A stretch of DNA of 7,129 nt, from positions 1-7,129 of the forward strand of contig JAKLLP010000106.1 in the NCBI GenBank assembly GCA_023150055.1. The letters run 5' to 3'. Below are positions 1-5,543 of this stretch, piece by piece (positions within the stretch are counted from its first letter, which is position 1; each line of letters opens with the position of its first letter). The stretch is from Gammaproteobacteria bacterium. Its GTDB lineage: Bacteria > Pseudomonadota > Gammaproteobacteria > Steroidobacterales > GCA-2729495. A model generated the notes under the pieces. It saw only the letters and a program-made list of their open reading frames with translations. It did no database searches and was not told the origin of the DNA. Both the position numbers and the translations under genes were made by a program.

Positions 1-888
1 CAGGCGGCGCTGGCTCAGTTCGTCTCACCGGAACGCCGCACCACGGTGTTTGCCTGGTGCAACCTGGTCGGCTCGGTCGGTACGGCTCTCGGCGCCTTGT
101 GCGGGGGCTGGCTTTCCGCCCTCGCGCAGTCGGTGGGGCTTTCCGGCGCGGACGCCTATCGGCCGGCAGTGCTGGTTTACGCGGTGGCGGGAATTTCCCT
201 CGTGTGGTGTTTCCGGAGCCTGCATTCGCGGGTGGAAAGCGACGAGGGCCGGCAAGCGATCAAGCCCGATTCCGCGCGGAGCTGGGGGCTGGGAAAATCG
301 AGGCCGCTGGTACTGCGGCTTTCGGCCCTGTTCGCGCTCGACAGCTTCGGTGGCGGGCTGGTCATCCAGAGCGTGCTCGCCTACTGGTTGAATCTGCGCT
401 ACGGCGCAGGACCGGCAGAATTGGGTACCTTGTTTTTTGGCGCCAATCTCCTCTCCGGCCTGTCGTTCCTGGCAGCCGGATGGCTGGCGGGCCGCATCGG
501 GCTCGTCAATACGATGGTTTTCACGCATCTGCCGGCGAACATCATCCTCATGCTGGTGCCACTGGCCCCGGACTTCGTCACTGCGTCATTGATGCTGCTG
601 GCACGTGCGCTCATCACGCAGATGGACGTGCCGACGCGACAGGCCTACCTGATGGCGGTCGTGGCGCCGGAGGAGCGCTCGGCCGCGGCGGGCATTACCG
701 GCGTGGCGCGTTCGGTGGGCGCGGCGATTTCGCCGCTGCTCGGCACGGTGCTGGCTGGATCCGCGACGCTGGCGAGCCTGCCGTTCTTTCTCGGTGGCGC
801 GTTGAAGATCGTCTACGATGTGCTTCTGTATCAGGGGTTTGCACAGCACCGGCCGGAGCATGAGCGGGAGCGCACCATGGTCCGCTGA
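1..888 (+). CDS. MFS transporter, C-terminal part (5' end outside window)
   Basis: Inner-membrane transporter of the major facilitator superfamily; the substrate cannot be read from the sequence. The frame is open from base 1, so the start lies upstream and 295 residues are visible. Hydrophobic stretches at about fragment residues 22-43, 54-71, 102-130, 141-167, 171-190, 192-208, 231-255 and 260-280 suggest roughly eight of the usual twelve helices. The motif GWLAGRIG (about 160-167) is the MFS loop pattern G-x-L-x-G/D-R-x-G that follows a helix in each half. The segment DVPTRQAYLMAVVAPEERSA (about 209-228), with its PTRQAY and PEER elements, is typical of drug or metabolite MFS exporters. 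The C-terminus is short, charged and cytoplasmic. No partner gene nearby hints at the cargo. The family call is firm; the substrate is unknown. Confidence 0.88.
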   Translation, partial: QAALAQFVSPERRTTVFAWCNLVGSVGTALGALCGGWLSALAQSVGLSGADAYRPAVLVYAVAGISLVWCFRSLHSRVESDEGRQAIKPDSARSWGLGKSRPLVLRLSALFALDSFGGGLVIQSVLAYWLNLRYGAGPAELGTLFFGANLLSGLSFLAAGWLAGRIGLVNTMVFTHLPANIILMLVPLAPDFVTASLMLLARALITQMDVPTRQAYLMAVVAPEERSAAAGITGVARSVGAAISPLLGTVLAGSATLASLPFFLGGALKIVYDVLLYQGFAQHRPEHERERTMVR

Positions 889-905
889 ATCGCCGCCGGC
901 GCCGC

Positions 906-932
906 CGGGTCTGAGACCCGCTGCGCAGTTTT
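906..932 (+). terminator. Possible intrinsic terminator after the MFS gene
   Basis: A perfect 6-bp stem CGGGTC/GACCCG (906-911 with 915-920) has a TGA loop. It is followed by the small palindrome CTGCGCAG and then TTTTA at 929-933. It lies 18 bases after the MFS stop codon. The T run is not directly against the stem, so this is a weak call. Confidence 0.35.
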
Positions 933-948
933 ACTTAAATCCGCGCGC

Positions 949-954
949 TAGGCT
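949..954 (+). promoter_or_regulatory. Possible -10 element (TAGGCT), maybe for a leaderless transcript
   Basis: TAGGCT ends 7 bases before the ATG at 962, which is about where transcription would start. No convincing -35 hexamer lies 16-18 bases upstream, and no Shine-Dalgarno sequence precedes the ATG. If the element is real, the coiled-coil gene would be read from a leaderless or nearly leaderless mRNA. Confidence 0.25.
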
Positions 955-961
955 TGCGGTC

Positions 962-1588
962 ATGCTTTTCGCCATGTTTCTCATGGGGCTGCTCTTCGGT
1001 GTGGCGCTGGCCGTCACGCTGGCGCTTTTCGCCGTCCTCGCCATGGACGGGCGGTTTGCCGACAACGTCGTCGCCGCCGCCAGGTTCGGTCGTGACCGGC
1101 TGACGGGGCGACTGCCACGGGTGGAAGCGAGCACGGTCATCCGCTCGCCGGAAAGCGACGCGCGGCTGCGCGCCCTGCAGGAAGAGATCAGGGTCCAGCA
1201 GCGATTGCTGGAGCAGGCACGGGTCGAGAGGGAAGGGCACACCGCAGAAGTGCAGCAGCTCCAGCTGGATCTCACTTCGTTGCGCGAGGCCAATGCCGGG
1301 TGCGAACAGCGGATCGGCGAGCGCGATGCCGCGCTGCGTGAGTCGACCGCAGTCGCTGCGCGGGGCCGGGAGGAGCTCGCTCTTGCAAATGCGGAACTCG
1401 CCCGTGCCCGGCGTGAAGCGAAAGATCTCGAAACGGAACTGGGCGTGGCGCGCTCGGGCGCGGGGCTTGCCATGATCTCCGCAGAAATCGCGCGCCTCAC
1501 TGCCGAACGGGATGCATTGCAAGCGCGCCTGCAGTCCATGGGCAAGGCCGGCTGCACCGGCACGGACAGCGTCGCGGCCATTCGCTAG
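962..1588 (+). CDS. Membrane-anchored coiled-coil protein of unknown function
   Basis: A 208-residue protein I do not recognise as a named family. Residues 1-27 form one strongly hydrophobic segment (MLFAMFLMGLLFGVALAVTL and on), best read as an uncleaved N-terminal anchor because no AxA cleavage site follows. A basic linker (about 38-50) comes next, then a long heptad-like, Glu/Arg/Leu/Ala-rich region from about residue 62 to 195 predicted to be coiled coil, with a GCEQRIGERDAAL block and two further Cys-containing spots. I chose the ATG at 962 because longer readings of this frame run back into the MFS gene and the hydrophobic anchor begins exactly here. There is no ribosome-binding site. 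It is separated from yceH by 34 bases. Likely roles such as a scaffold or envelope-associated spacer are only inference. Confidence 0.7.
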   Translation: MLFAMFLMGLLFGVALAVTLALFAVLAMDGRFADNVVAAARFGRDRLTGRLPRVEASTVIRSPESDARLRALQEEIRVQQRLLEQARVEREGHTAEVQQLQLDLTSLREANAGCEQRIGERDAALRESTAVAARGREELALANAELARARREAKDLETELGVARSGAGLAMISAEIARLTAERDALQARLQSMGKAGCTGTDSVAAIR

Positions 1589-1591
1589 ACT
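1563..1591 (+). promoter_or_regulatory. Possible promoter for yceH
   Basis: CGGACA (1563-1568) and TAGACT (1586-1591) are 17 bases apart, matching four of six bases of each sigma-70 hexamer. The element overlaps the last codons of the coiled-coil gene. Transcription would begin near 1598, about 25 bases before the TTG start. Readthrough from the gene upstream is the alternative. Confidence 0.35.
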
Positions 1592-1622
1592 CTGGCTCCT
1601 GTCGGCCACACCGGAGCCTGTC

Positions 1623-2276
1623 TTGAAAGTCGTATTGACGCCCATCGAGGCGCGGGTCATCGGCTGCCTGCTTGAAAAGGAAGTGACGACCCCGGAGCAG
1701 TATCCGCTGTCGATCAACGCCCTCGCCAACGCCTGCAACCAGAAGAGCAATCGTCATCCCGTGATGAGTCTCGACGAGGGAGTCGTGCAGCAGACTGTCG
1801 ATGACCTGCGACGCCGGCACCTGGTGAGCGACCGGTCCGGGTATGGCGGGCGGGTGGCGAAGTACAAGCAGACGTTCTGCAATACCGAGTTCGGGCCCCT
1901 GCAGTTCACCGACGTCGAGCGCGCCATCGTCTGCGAACTGCTGCTGCGAGGACCGCAGAGCCCCGGAGAATTGCGCGCCCGTTGTCAGCGTATGGCGCCC
2001 GTGCCCGATATCGACGCGATCGAGGCGGCACTAGCGAATCTCGCGACCCACGAACAGGGACCTTTTGTCCTGCGGCTGCCGCGGGCCCCCGGAATGCGGG
2101 AGGCGCGTTACGCCCATCTTCTCGGCGACGAGATCGGCGAGGCCGTCATGGCCCCGGCGGAGGGTGCCGTTCGCGAAGATCAAGGTGACGGCCTGGCCGC
2201 CCGCATCGAACGCCTGGAAATCAAGGTCGCTCAACTGCGTGAGGAACTGGCGCAGCTGAGGCAGAATTCGGGCTGA
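1623..2276 (+). CDS. yceH: YceH-family (DUF480) tandem winged-helix protein
   Basis: A 217-residue protein very close to E. coli YceH (215 residues) along its whole length. Shared blocks include EARVIGCLLEKEVTTPEQYP (about 9-28), NACNQKSNRHPVM (about 35-47), RVAKYKQTFCNTEFG (about 76-90), LLLRGPQSPGELRAR (about 104-118) and GPFVLRLPRAPGMREARY (about 142-159). Known family structures are two winged-helix domains followed by a C-terminal helix; here residues about 190-214 are a Leu/Glu/Arg coiled coil. The biochemical role is not established, although the fold suggests nucleic-acid or protein binding. I chose the TTG at 1623 because it gives M-K-x-x-L-T, as in E. coli, and a GGAG sits 6 bases upstream (1613-1616). 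No ATG or GTG fits that N-terminus. Confidence 0.95.
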   Translation: MKVVLTPIEARVIGCLLEKEVTTPEQYPLSINALANACNQKSNRHPVMSLDEGVVQQTVDDLRRRHLVSDRSGYGGRVAKYKQTFCNTEFGPLQFTDVERAIVCELLLRGPQSPGELRARCQRMAPVPDIDAIEAALANLATHEQGPFVLRLPRAPGMREARYAHLLGDEIGEAVMAPAEGAVREDQGDGLAARIERLEIKVAQLREELAQLRQNSG

Positions 2277-2302
2277 AGCGGGCCGCCCGGTGGTGATTTC
2301 AC

Positions 2303-2319
2303 GCGTTACGCCATAACGC
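2303..2319 (+). repeat. Inverted repeat GCGTTA-N5-TAACGC upstream of the propeller gene
   Basis: A perfect 6-bp dyad with a 5-base spacer (CGCCA), centred at 2311, in the gap between yceH and the propeller gene. It is about 35 bases upstream of the likely -10 element, where an activator or repressor site could lie. It is not followed by a T run, so a terminator is less likely. No regulator is identified. Confidence 0.4.
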
Positions 2320-2345
2320 CCTCGAAGCGGGGAAAGGCAATGGCC

Positions 2346-2351
2346 TATAGT
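2346..2351 (+). promoter_or_regulatory. Possible -10 element (TATAGT) for the propeller gene
   Basis: TATAGT matches four of six bases of the sigma-70 -10 consensus. It sits 34 bases before the ATG at 2386, leaving room for a short leader with the GAGG ribosome-binding site at 2374-2377. The expected -35 position (about 2323-2328, CGAAGC) is poor, so any activity may need a regulator. Confidence 0.3.
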
Positions 2352-2385
2352 GGCCACCCGATGTCCAATACCCGAGGTTTCGGCC

Positions 2386-3363
2386 ATGAAGTGGGAACGC
2401 CTGCTCGCAGCGGCGCCTTGGCCCCGCCGAGCCATGCCCCGTGGCGGGCAGCTCGACGATTATTTCTACATCATCAGCGGCCGGGCCGGCGCCTTCTCGG
2501 TATTCGGCGACACCTGGCGCAGCCCCGATGGCGTCCACTGGGAATGCATGTCGAAAAAGGCTGGCTGGGGCAGGCGCTGCTACCCGGAGGTCGACGTCGT
2601 GCAGGGACACCTCATCCTGACCGGCGGCCAGAGCCTGACGACCTTCTTCAACGATGTCTGGCGCTCGGCGGACGGGGGGCGCCGCTGGGAGCGGGTCTGC
2701 GCGAGCGCGCCCTGGGGCGTGCGTGCGGGGCACCACACTCACGTGATGGATGACGAGATCTATCTCTTCGGCGGCGCGCGCAATTCCTTCGACCGCATTT
2801 TCTATCCCGAGCTCTGGGTCAGCGCCGACCTCGGCGAGACCTGGGAGCTGCGTTGCGAGCTGCCAGCCGACATGGGCCGCGCCGGCATGCAGGTCTGCCA
2901 TATCGATGGCGCGCTCTACTTGATGGGTGGCGATCACGATCGCCCGGTGTTCCTGCCAAACTGGGCCGGACGCCGCAACGATGTCTGGAAGTCCGCCGAT
3001 CGCGGCGCGACCTGGGAACTGCTCGGCCACGCCCCTTGGGCGGCGCGCACGGGACACCAGGCCGTTGCGCACAACGGCCAGATCGTCGTCCTCGGTGGCC
3101 ACGTGCCAGGGCCGAACAAGGAGTCGAAGGTGCAGGATCTCTCGCACGACCTGTGGATCTGGGATCCGCGGGACGGCATCGAGGGCTGGCGGCTCGTCAC
3201 CAACAACGCCTGGAACTGCACGGACGACTCGGTCACCGACGGCAAGAGCGACTTCCGGATCGAGGTTCGCGATGGCCGGATCTGGACCTTCGGCGGCGAC
3301 CGGGAGCGGTTCATGCCGTGGCCGATGGACAACGATGTGTGGGTCGCGGACTGGCCTGGCTGA
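2386..3363 (+). CDS. Six-bladed beta-propeller protein with kelch-like and Asp-box repeats
   Basis: A 325-residue protein built almost entirely of six repeats of about 50 residues. Each repeat begins with a segment such as W-E-R-x-x-x-APW-x-x-R-x-GH, continues with a hydrophobic strand ending in GG (for example IYLFGG, LYLMGG, IVVLGG, IWTFGG) and closes with DVW-x-S-x-D-x-G-x-x-W-E. The closing motif is a canonical Asp-box at S94-A-D96-G-G98..W101, S146..D148..G150..W153 and S203..D205..G207..W210; a shortened one lies at S46-W52. The last blade stops at DVWVADWPG, and the missing W-E strand is supplied by the N-terminal MKWERL, a velcro closure that also supports the ATG at 2386 (GAGG 8 bases upstream). 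No signal peptide or catalytic domain is visible, so a cytoplasmic binding or scaffold role is possible. The fold call is strong; the function is unknown. Confidence 0.85.
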   Translation: MKWERLLAAAPWPRRAMPRGGQLDDYFYIISGRAGAFSVFGDTWRSPDGVHWECMSKKAGWGRRCYPEVDVVQGHLILTGGQSLTTFFNDVWRSADGGRRWERVCASAPWGVRAGHHTHVMDDEIYLFGGARNSFDRIFYPELWVSADLGETWELRCELPADMGRAGMQVCHIDGALYLMGGDHDRPVFLPNWAGRRNDVWKSADRGATWELLGHAPWAARTGHQAVAHNGQIVVLGGHVPGPNKESKVQDLSHDLWIWDPRDGIEGWRLVTNNAWNCTDDSVTDGKSDFRIEVRDGRIWTFGGDRERFMPWPMDNDVWVADWPG

Positions 3364-3392
3364 TGCCCGAGGGCGGTAACGATTTCGTGCGG

Positions 3393-3486
3393 GCCATTGC
3401 GGCGTTCCGCAAATCACTTGCCAGCAATGACCGCCCATCACAGACCGTCAACGTTCTTGCGGAATGCCACACTAGCCCGCAATGGC
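3393..3486 (+). repeat. Interrupted inverted repeat (10 bp + 8 bp arms)
   Basis: GCCATTGCGG (3393-3402) is the exact reverse complement of CCGCAATGGC (3477-3486). Nested inside it, TTCCGCAA (3405-3412) is the exact reverse complement of TTGCGGAA (3457-3464). Two bases separate the arms on the left and twelve on the right, and 44 bases form the loop. As RNA this would be a long bulged hairpin; as DNA it could be paired binding sites. Confidence 0.5.
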
Positions 3487-3641
3487 ACGCTGGTGGTTTC
3501 GCTGGTCGGTTTCGCGAGGCTCGCCGTCGCACTGGCGGACGCCGGAGCGCCCAAGCTGAAGAGCGGCGGAGTCACTACTCGCAGGGTGTGACGGAGGCAG
3601 GCGCGGTGCAACCCGAGGTCGGGCAGTGCCGGTTCGTCGAA

Positions 3642-3671
3642 TTTACTCACCTGCATGCTTGGGAGTAATGT
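3642..3671 (+). promoter_or_regulatory. Weak promoter candidate for the exported DsrE-like gene
   Basis: TTTACT (3642-3647) and TAATGT (3666-3671) are separated by 18 bases within a locally AT-richer patch. Transcription would start near 3678, about 65 bases before the ATG at 3743. Match quality is modest. Confidence 0.25.
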
Positions 3672-3742
3672 TTTCGTCGTTATCGCCGATTCCGCCATGG
3701 ATGAGCAGGCGGGCTCGCGCGCACGGCGACACGAGGCAAGCC

Positions 3743-4294
3743 ATGACCCGCACGAACTGCACCCGATTCACTGCGCTCCTGGAGAGTGCGCCCCAGCGTT
3801 GGCTTCTGACCTGGCCTGCCGGCGGGCGTTGGGGCATTCTGGTCGGCCTCGCCGCCGTGGCATTGCTTGCCGGGATCCTGCCGCGATCGACGCTCGCCCA
3901 GAGCGAAGGGGGGCTGTACATCGCCGGCTATCGGTTCGGTTTCGAGCAGGCAGCCGAGGAGGGCCTGATGCGGAACCCCCGGAACCAACGCTTTTTCGTG
4001 CTGGTGCTGCCGCCGGCTGACGCCGCGCTGAGCAACGCGCTGCCGAAGTCAGCCACCGGGGTGCGCGACCGGGTCATTGCCGCGGGTGGGGTCATCCTGG
4101 TGTGCCAGCGCGACCTCGACGACGGCGTGATCGATGCCGCGACGCTGATCCCGGAAGTGGTAGCCGTCCGCGGTTTCCCGCCGCGTGGCAGCCAGGCCAT
4201 GGCCCCCGGGGAGCGCTACTTTCCCGACGAAAATCGCGACAGCCTGCCCGCGAGCAACGACGCATTACGGCGTCTTCGCGCCGCCTGTTCCTGA
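3743..4294 (+). CDS. Small exported protein, possibly DsrE-like
   Basis: A 183-residue protein. Residues 1-30 are basic and polar, 31-46 are a hydrophobic core (GILVGLAAVALLAGIL), and PRSTLAQ (47-53) could be a signal-peptidase site after Ala52, so it is either periplasmic or held by a single anchor. The mature part alternates strands and helices: RFFVLVLPP (83-91), VRDRVIAAGGVILVCQRDL (107-125), then IPEVVAV (136-142). A hydrophobic strand ending in Cys121 followed by a helix and another strand resembles the DsrE/DsrF fold, in which a Cys at this place takes part in sulfur transfer; this is a pattern judgement, not a firm match. The ATG at 3743 was chosen because GAGG lies 6 bases upstream (3733-3736) and the signal sequence starts here; earlier starts add non-protein-like sequence. 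No sulfur-metabolism genes are nearby. Confidence 0.6.
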   Translation: MTRTNCTRFTALLESAPQRWLLTWPAGGRWGILVGLAAVALLAGILPRSTLAQSEGGLYIAGYRFGFEQAAEEGLMRNPRNQRFFVLVLPPADAALSNALPKSATGVRDRVIAAGGVILVCQRDLDDGVIDAATLIPEVVAVRGFPPRGSQAMAPGERYFPDENRDSLPASNDALRRLRAACS

Positions 4295-4344
4295 CCCGAC
4301 CGTCCCGCGCGGGTACGCGCCCGATGCAACGTCGTCGAATGCTG

Positions 4345-4373
4345 CCCGGCATGGATCATGCGGTCATGCCGGG
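4345..4373 (+). terminator. Strong hairpin downstream of the DsrE-like gene (terminator or REP-like)
   Basis: CCCGGCATG (4345-4353) pairs perfectly with CATGCCGGG (4365-4373) around an 11-base loop, 50 bases after the stop codon. No long T run follows (TATTGGTTT), so termination would be imperfect. It may block readthrough between the converging + strand gene and ssrA. The same 9-mer CATGCCGGG occurs in an intron hairpin at 4577-4585, which hints at a REP-like repeat. Confidence 0.45.
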
Positions 4374-4477
4374 TATTGGTTTCAACCTGCCCGCAACCAA
4401 CCAGACAGCGCCGGTTTGGAACAGCTGAGGAGGGGACTTCTAGCGCGCCATCGCCGGAGACTTTATACCGGGCCCGG

Positions 4478-4502
4478 CTCCCGGCCCAACTCGGGCCGGG
4501 AG
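4478..4502 (-). terminator. Hairpin just downstream of ssrA
   Basis: A perfect 10-bp, nearly all G-C stem (4478-4487 with 4493-4502) with a 5-base loop begins 7 bases beyond the CCA end of ssrA. On the minus strand it is followed by a second palindrome, CCGGGCCCGG (4468-4477), rather than by a U run. It fits a terminator or a stop for 3' trimming of the tmRNA precursor. Confidence 0.5.
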
Positions 4503-4525
4503 ACAGATTGGTGGAGGCGGCGGGA

Positions 4526-4805
4526 CGGTTGATCCGCTCCTTTCGGAACGGGCCGGACTATGCCTTCATCCCGGCACATGCCGGGAGCGGAGCGTGTTAT
4601 CCCTGCTATCGTTTTCAGGGATCCTAGTGCCCACCCACTGCTCGTCGCAGCCGGCGGGTCTATGAGTCTCTACAGGGCCGGTCTGAGGTTGGCCCTCTCC
4701 CGACCCCTCGGCGTTACCGCATGCCGCTGTTGCCAGCGCCGACAGGCTTCGCCGATGTGAGCCCCGTTTTCACTTCACCCTTACGGGTGAAGGCGACCCT
4801 TGTTG
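4526..4805 (-). ncRNA. Group I self-splicing intron in the ssrA T-loop
   Basis: A 280-nt insertion between T59 and T60 (tRNA numbering) of the tmRNA T-loop. The 5' exon ends in U (4806), which forms a G-U wobble with G4797 in a P1 helix (4809-4806 with 4797-4794), and the intron ends in G (4526), as group I splicing requires. P2 is TTCACCC-GTAA-GGGTGAA (4791-4774). P4 is TCGGCG (4755-4750) with CGCCGA (4713-4708), with the conserved AA before the second strand. The P5 extension is CGCTG-GCAA-CAGCG (4738-4725). P7 pairs GACT (4668-4665) with AGTC (4559-4556) inside the hallmark TGTAGAGACT and GAAGGCATAGTCC. P9 is CCGTTCC-GAAA-GGAGCGG (4551-4534). The core resembles the Azoarcus tRNA-Ile intron (IC3) as I remember it. 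There is no homing endonuclease ORF. Confidence 0.92.
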
Positions 4806-5026
4806 ATCGAACCCGCGTCCGCAAGCCCTACGCCGTGAGCTCTACATGCTTATTCCGCCATTGTTCTCGCGGCCGGCTACCCGACGGACAGGGAAGACCG
4901 ACAGCCAGCCCGGTGAAGGTTTAGCGTCCGGACCCCGGGCGAGCCCTCGCGCGAGCTTGTGATTGATGACCCCGGGATCAGATTCCGCACAAGCACGGAT
5001 TCAGCCCGAGGGCTCAAGGCTGGTTT

Positions 5027-5059
5027 TTAAGCAGCGAGAGCGTAGTTGTCGTCGTTTGC
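5027..5059 (-). other. tmRNA proteolysis-tag reading frame (ANDDNYALAA)
   Basis: The resume codon is GCA at 5059-5057, preceded by ATAGTT, and the frame ends with TAA at 5029-5027. It encodes ANDDNYALAA. E. coli uses ANDENYALAA, differing at one residue. The terminal ALAA is the signal that ClpXP and related proteases recognise. The tag lies wholly within the 5' exon, so the intron does not touch it. Confidence 0.95.
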
Positions 5060-5150
5060 AACTATCGGTTTGCAGCTGGATTAACGAGGTGATCTGCCCC
5101 TCGGCATGCACCCAGGGTTTCGCGACCCACGTCGAAACCAGGTCGCCCCC

Positions 5151-5543
5151 ATGCGCCATAGACAGCATGACGCGGTGAAAGTTTAGGCCGATGACCCGGG
5201 AATGGGTAGCCGGCGGGCGGGTTAATGCGAATTGAGGCAGCACGCTGATAGGTATAACTACCTACCCACCTTATGACCGCAATACCTGCGCGTGGCGGAA
5301 TCGACGGCTAAATTGTGCTTGCTGCCGGGGAAAGGGACGTGTCCTGATCGCCCACGCAGAAAACAACCAGGTACGGCAAACGGGCCGCACCCCCGCTCGC
5401 ACGCCACGATCGCAAGGTACAGGTCGACTCTACGCCATGGCATCGCGCAGACTTCCGCTGATACGGTGGCGCCGAGTTACAGAGTCGCCCCCGGACGATC
5501 AGCCCGTGACGCGTGTCGGCGTCAGCCACCCCGGGTCACCGCG
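5151..5543. other. Divergent spacer and leader between ssrA and the DUF2156 gene
   Basis: This stretch must carry the ssrA promoter (minus strand) and the promoter for the + strand acyltransferase gene. The + frame of that gene stays open back to 5292, but translation of 5292-5543 is Arg/Pro/Ser-rich without domain character, so I read it as untranslated leader. I found no known riboswitch pattern. The short GGTA-TAAC-TACC dyad at 5251-5262 overlaps the candidate promoter. Confidence 0.45.
5232..5260 (+). promoter_or_regulatory. Candidate promoter for the DUF2156 and oxygenase genes
   Basis: TTGAGG (5232-5237) is followed after 17 bases by TAACTA (5255-5260), or after 15 by TATAAC (5253-5258), in the most AT-rich patch of the spacer. 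If used, the leader would be about 270 bases long when translation starts at 5544. A nearer promoter cannot be excluded. Confidence 0.4.

Larger units (their letters stand above)
3364..3742 (+). other. 379-base spacer without a supported gene
   Basis: No reading frame here has both a plausible start and protein-like content. Two weak candidates exist: an 86-codon minus-strand frame (3438-3698) with moderately GC-rich third positions but no ribosome-binding site, and a 25-codon + frame from the ATG at 3482 beginning MARWWFRW. Neither matches anything I know. The spacer also holds a long interrupted inverted repeat (3393-3486) and a weak promoter before the exported protein gene. It may be regulatory or a decayed gene. 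Confidence 0.4.
4509..5150 (-). ncRNA. ssrA: tmRNA (ssrA), interrupted by a group I intron
   Basis: tmRNA rescues stalled ribosomes with SmpB: it is charged with alanine, then serves as template for a degradation tag. The 5' exon is 5150-4806 and the 3' exon 4525-4509. The 5' end GGGGGCG (5150-5144) pairs with CGCCTCC (4519-4513) as a 7-bp acceptor stem, followed by ACCA. The head GACCTGGTTTCGACG, the pseudoknot-1 region GGTGCATGCCGAGGGGC, the tag frame, and TAAGCATGTAG with GGACGCGGGTTCGA near the 3' end all follow E. coli ssrA. After removal of 280 nt the T-arm reads GCGGG-TTCGATT-CCCGC and the RNA is 362 nt long. Upstream, TATGGC (5160-5155) may be the -10 element, but the promoter is not clear. 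It is a one-piece form, not the permuted two-piece kind. Confidence 0.95.

Noticed and set aside
2299..3441. 380-codon open frame on the minus strand
   Set aside because: It mirrors the propeller gene, whose repeats are clear on the + strand; the translation is Ala/Arg/Pro/Val-rich without family features.
3482..3559. 25-codon + frame starting MARWWFRW
   Set aside because: No ribosome-binding site and no support beyond an unusual Trp/Arg-rich start.
3438..3698. 86-codon minus-strand frame in the spacer before the DsrE-like gene
   Set aside because: Codon use is moderately plausible, but there is no ribosome-binding site, no recognised family and it overlaps the likely promoter of the + strand gene.
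4462..4467. TATAAA (minus strand) just beyond the ssrA hairpin as a promoter
   Set aside because: No matching -35 element and no gene on the minus strand downstream of it.
4591..4608. Resemblance of GCAGGGATAACACGC (minus strand) to a homing-endonuclease target
   Set aside because: Only part of the known I-SceI-type site matches, and it lies inside the intron rather than at an empty exon junction; most likely chance.
4509..4820. ssrA disrupted by an integrated island
   Set aside because: The insert is only 280 nt, contains no integrase, leaves no direct repeat of the ssrA 3' end, and carries group I core motifs.
4509..5150. Permuted two-piece tmRNA
   Set aside because: The exons are in the normal order (5' head, tag, 3' arm) and the interruption is in the T-loop with group I splice-site features, unlike permuted genes.
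4560..5178. Several 60-90 codon + strand frames between the two + strand gene blocks
   Set aside because: They lie across ssrA and its intron on the opposite strand and have no protein-like content.
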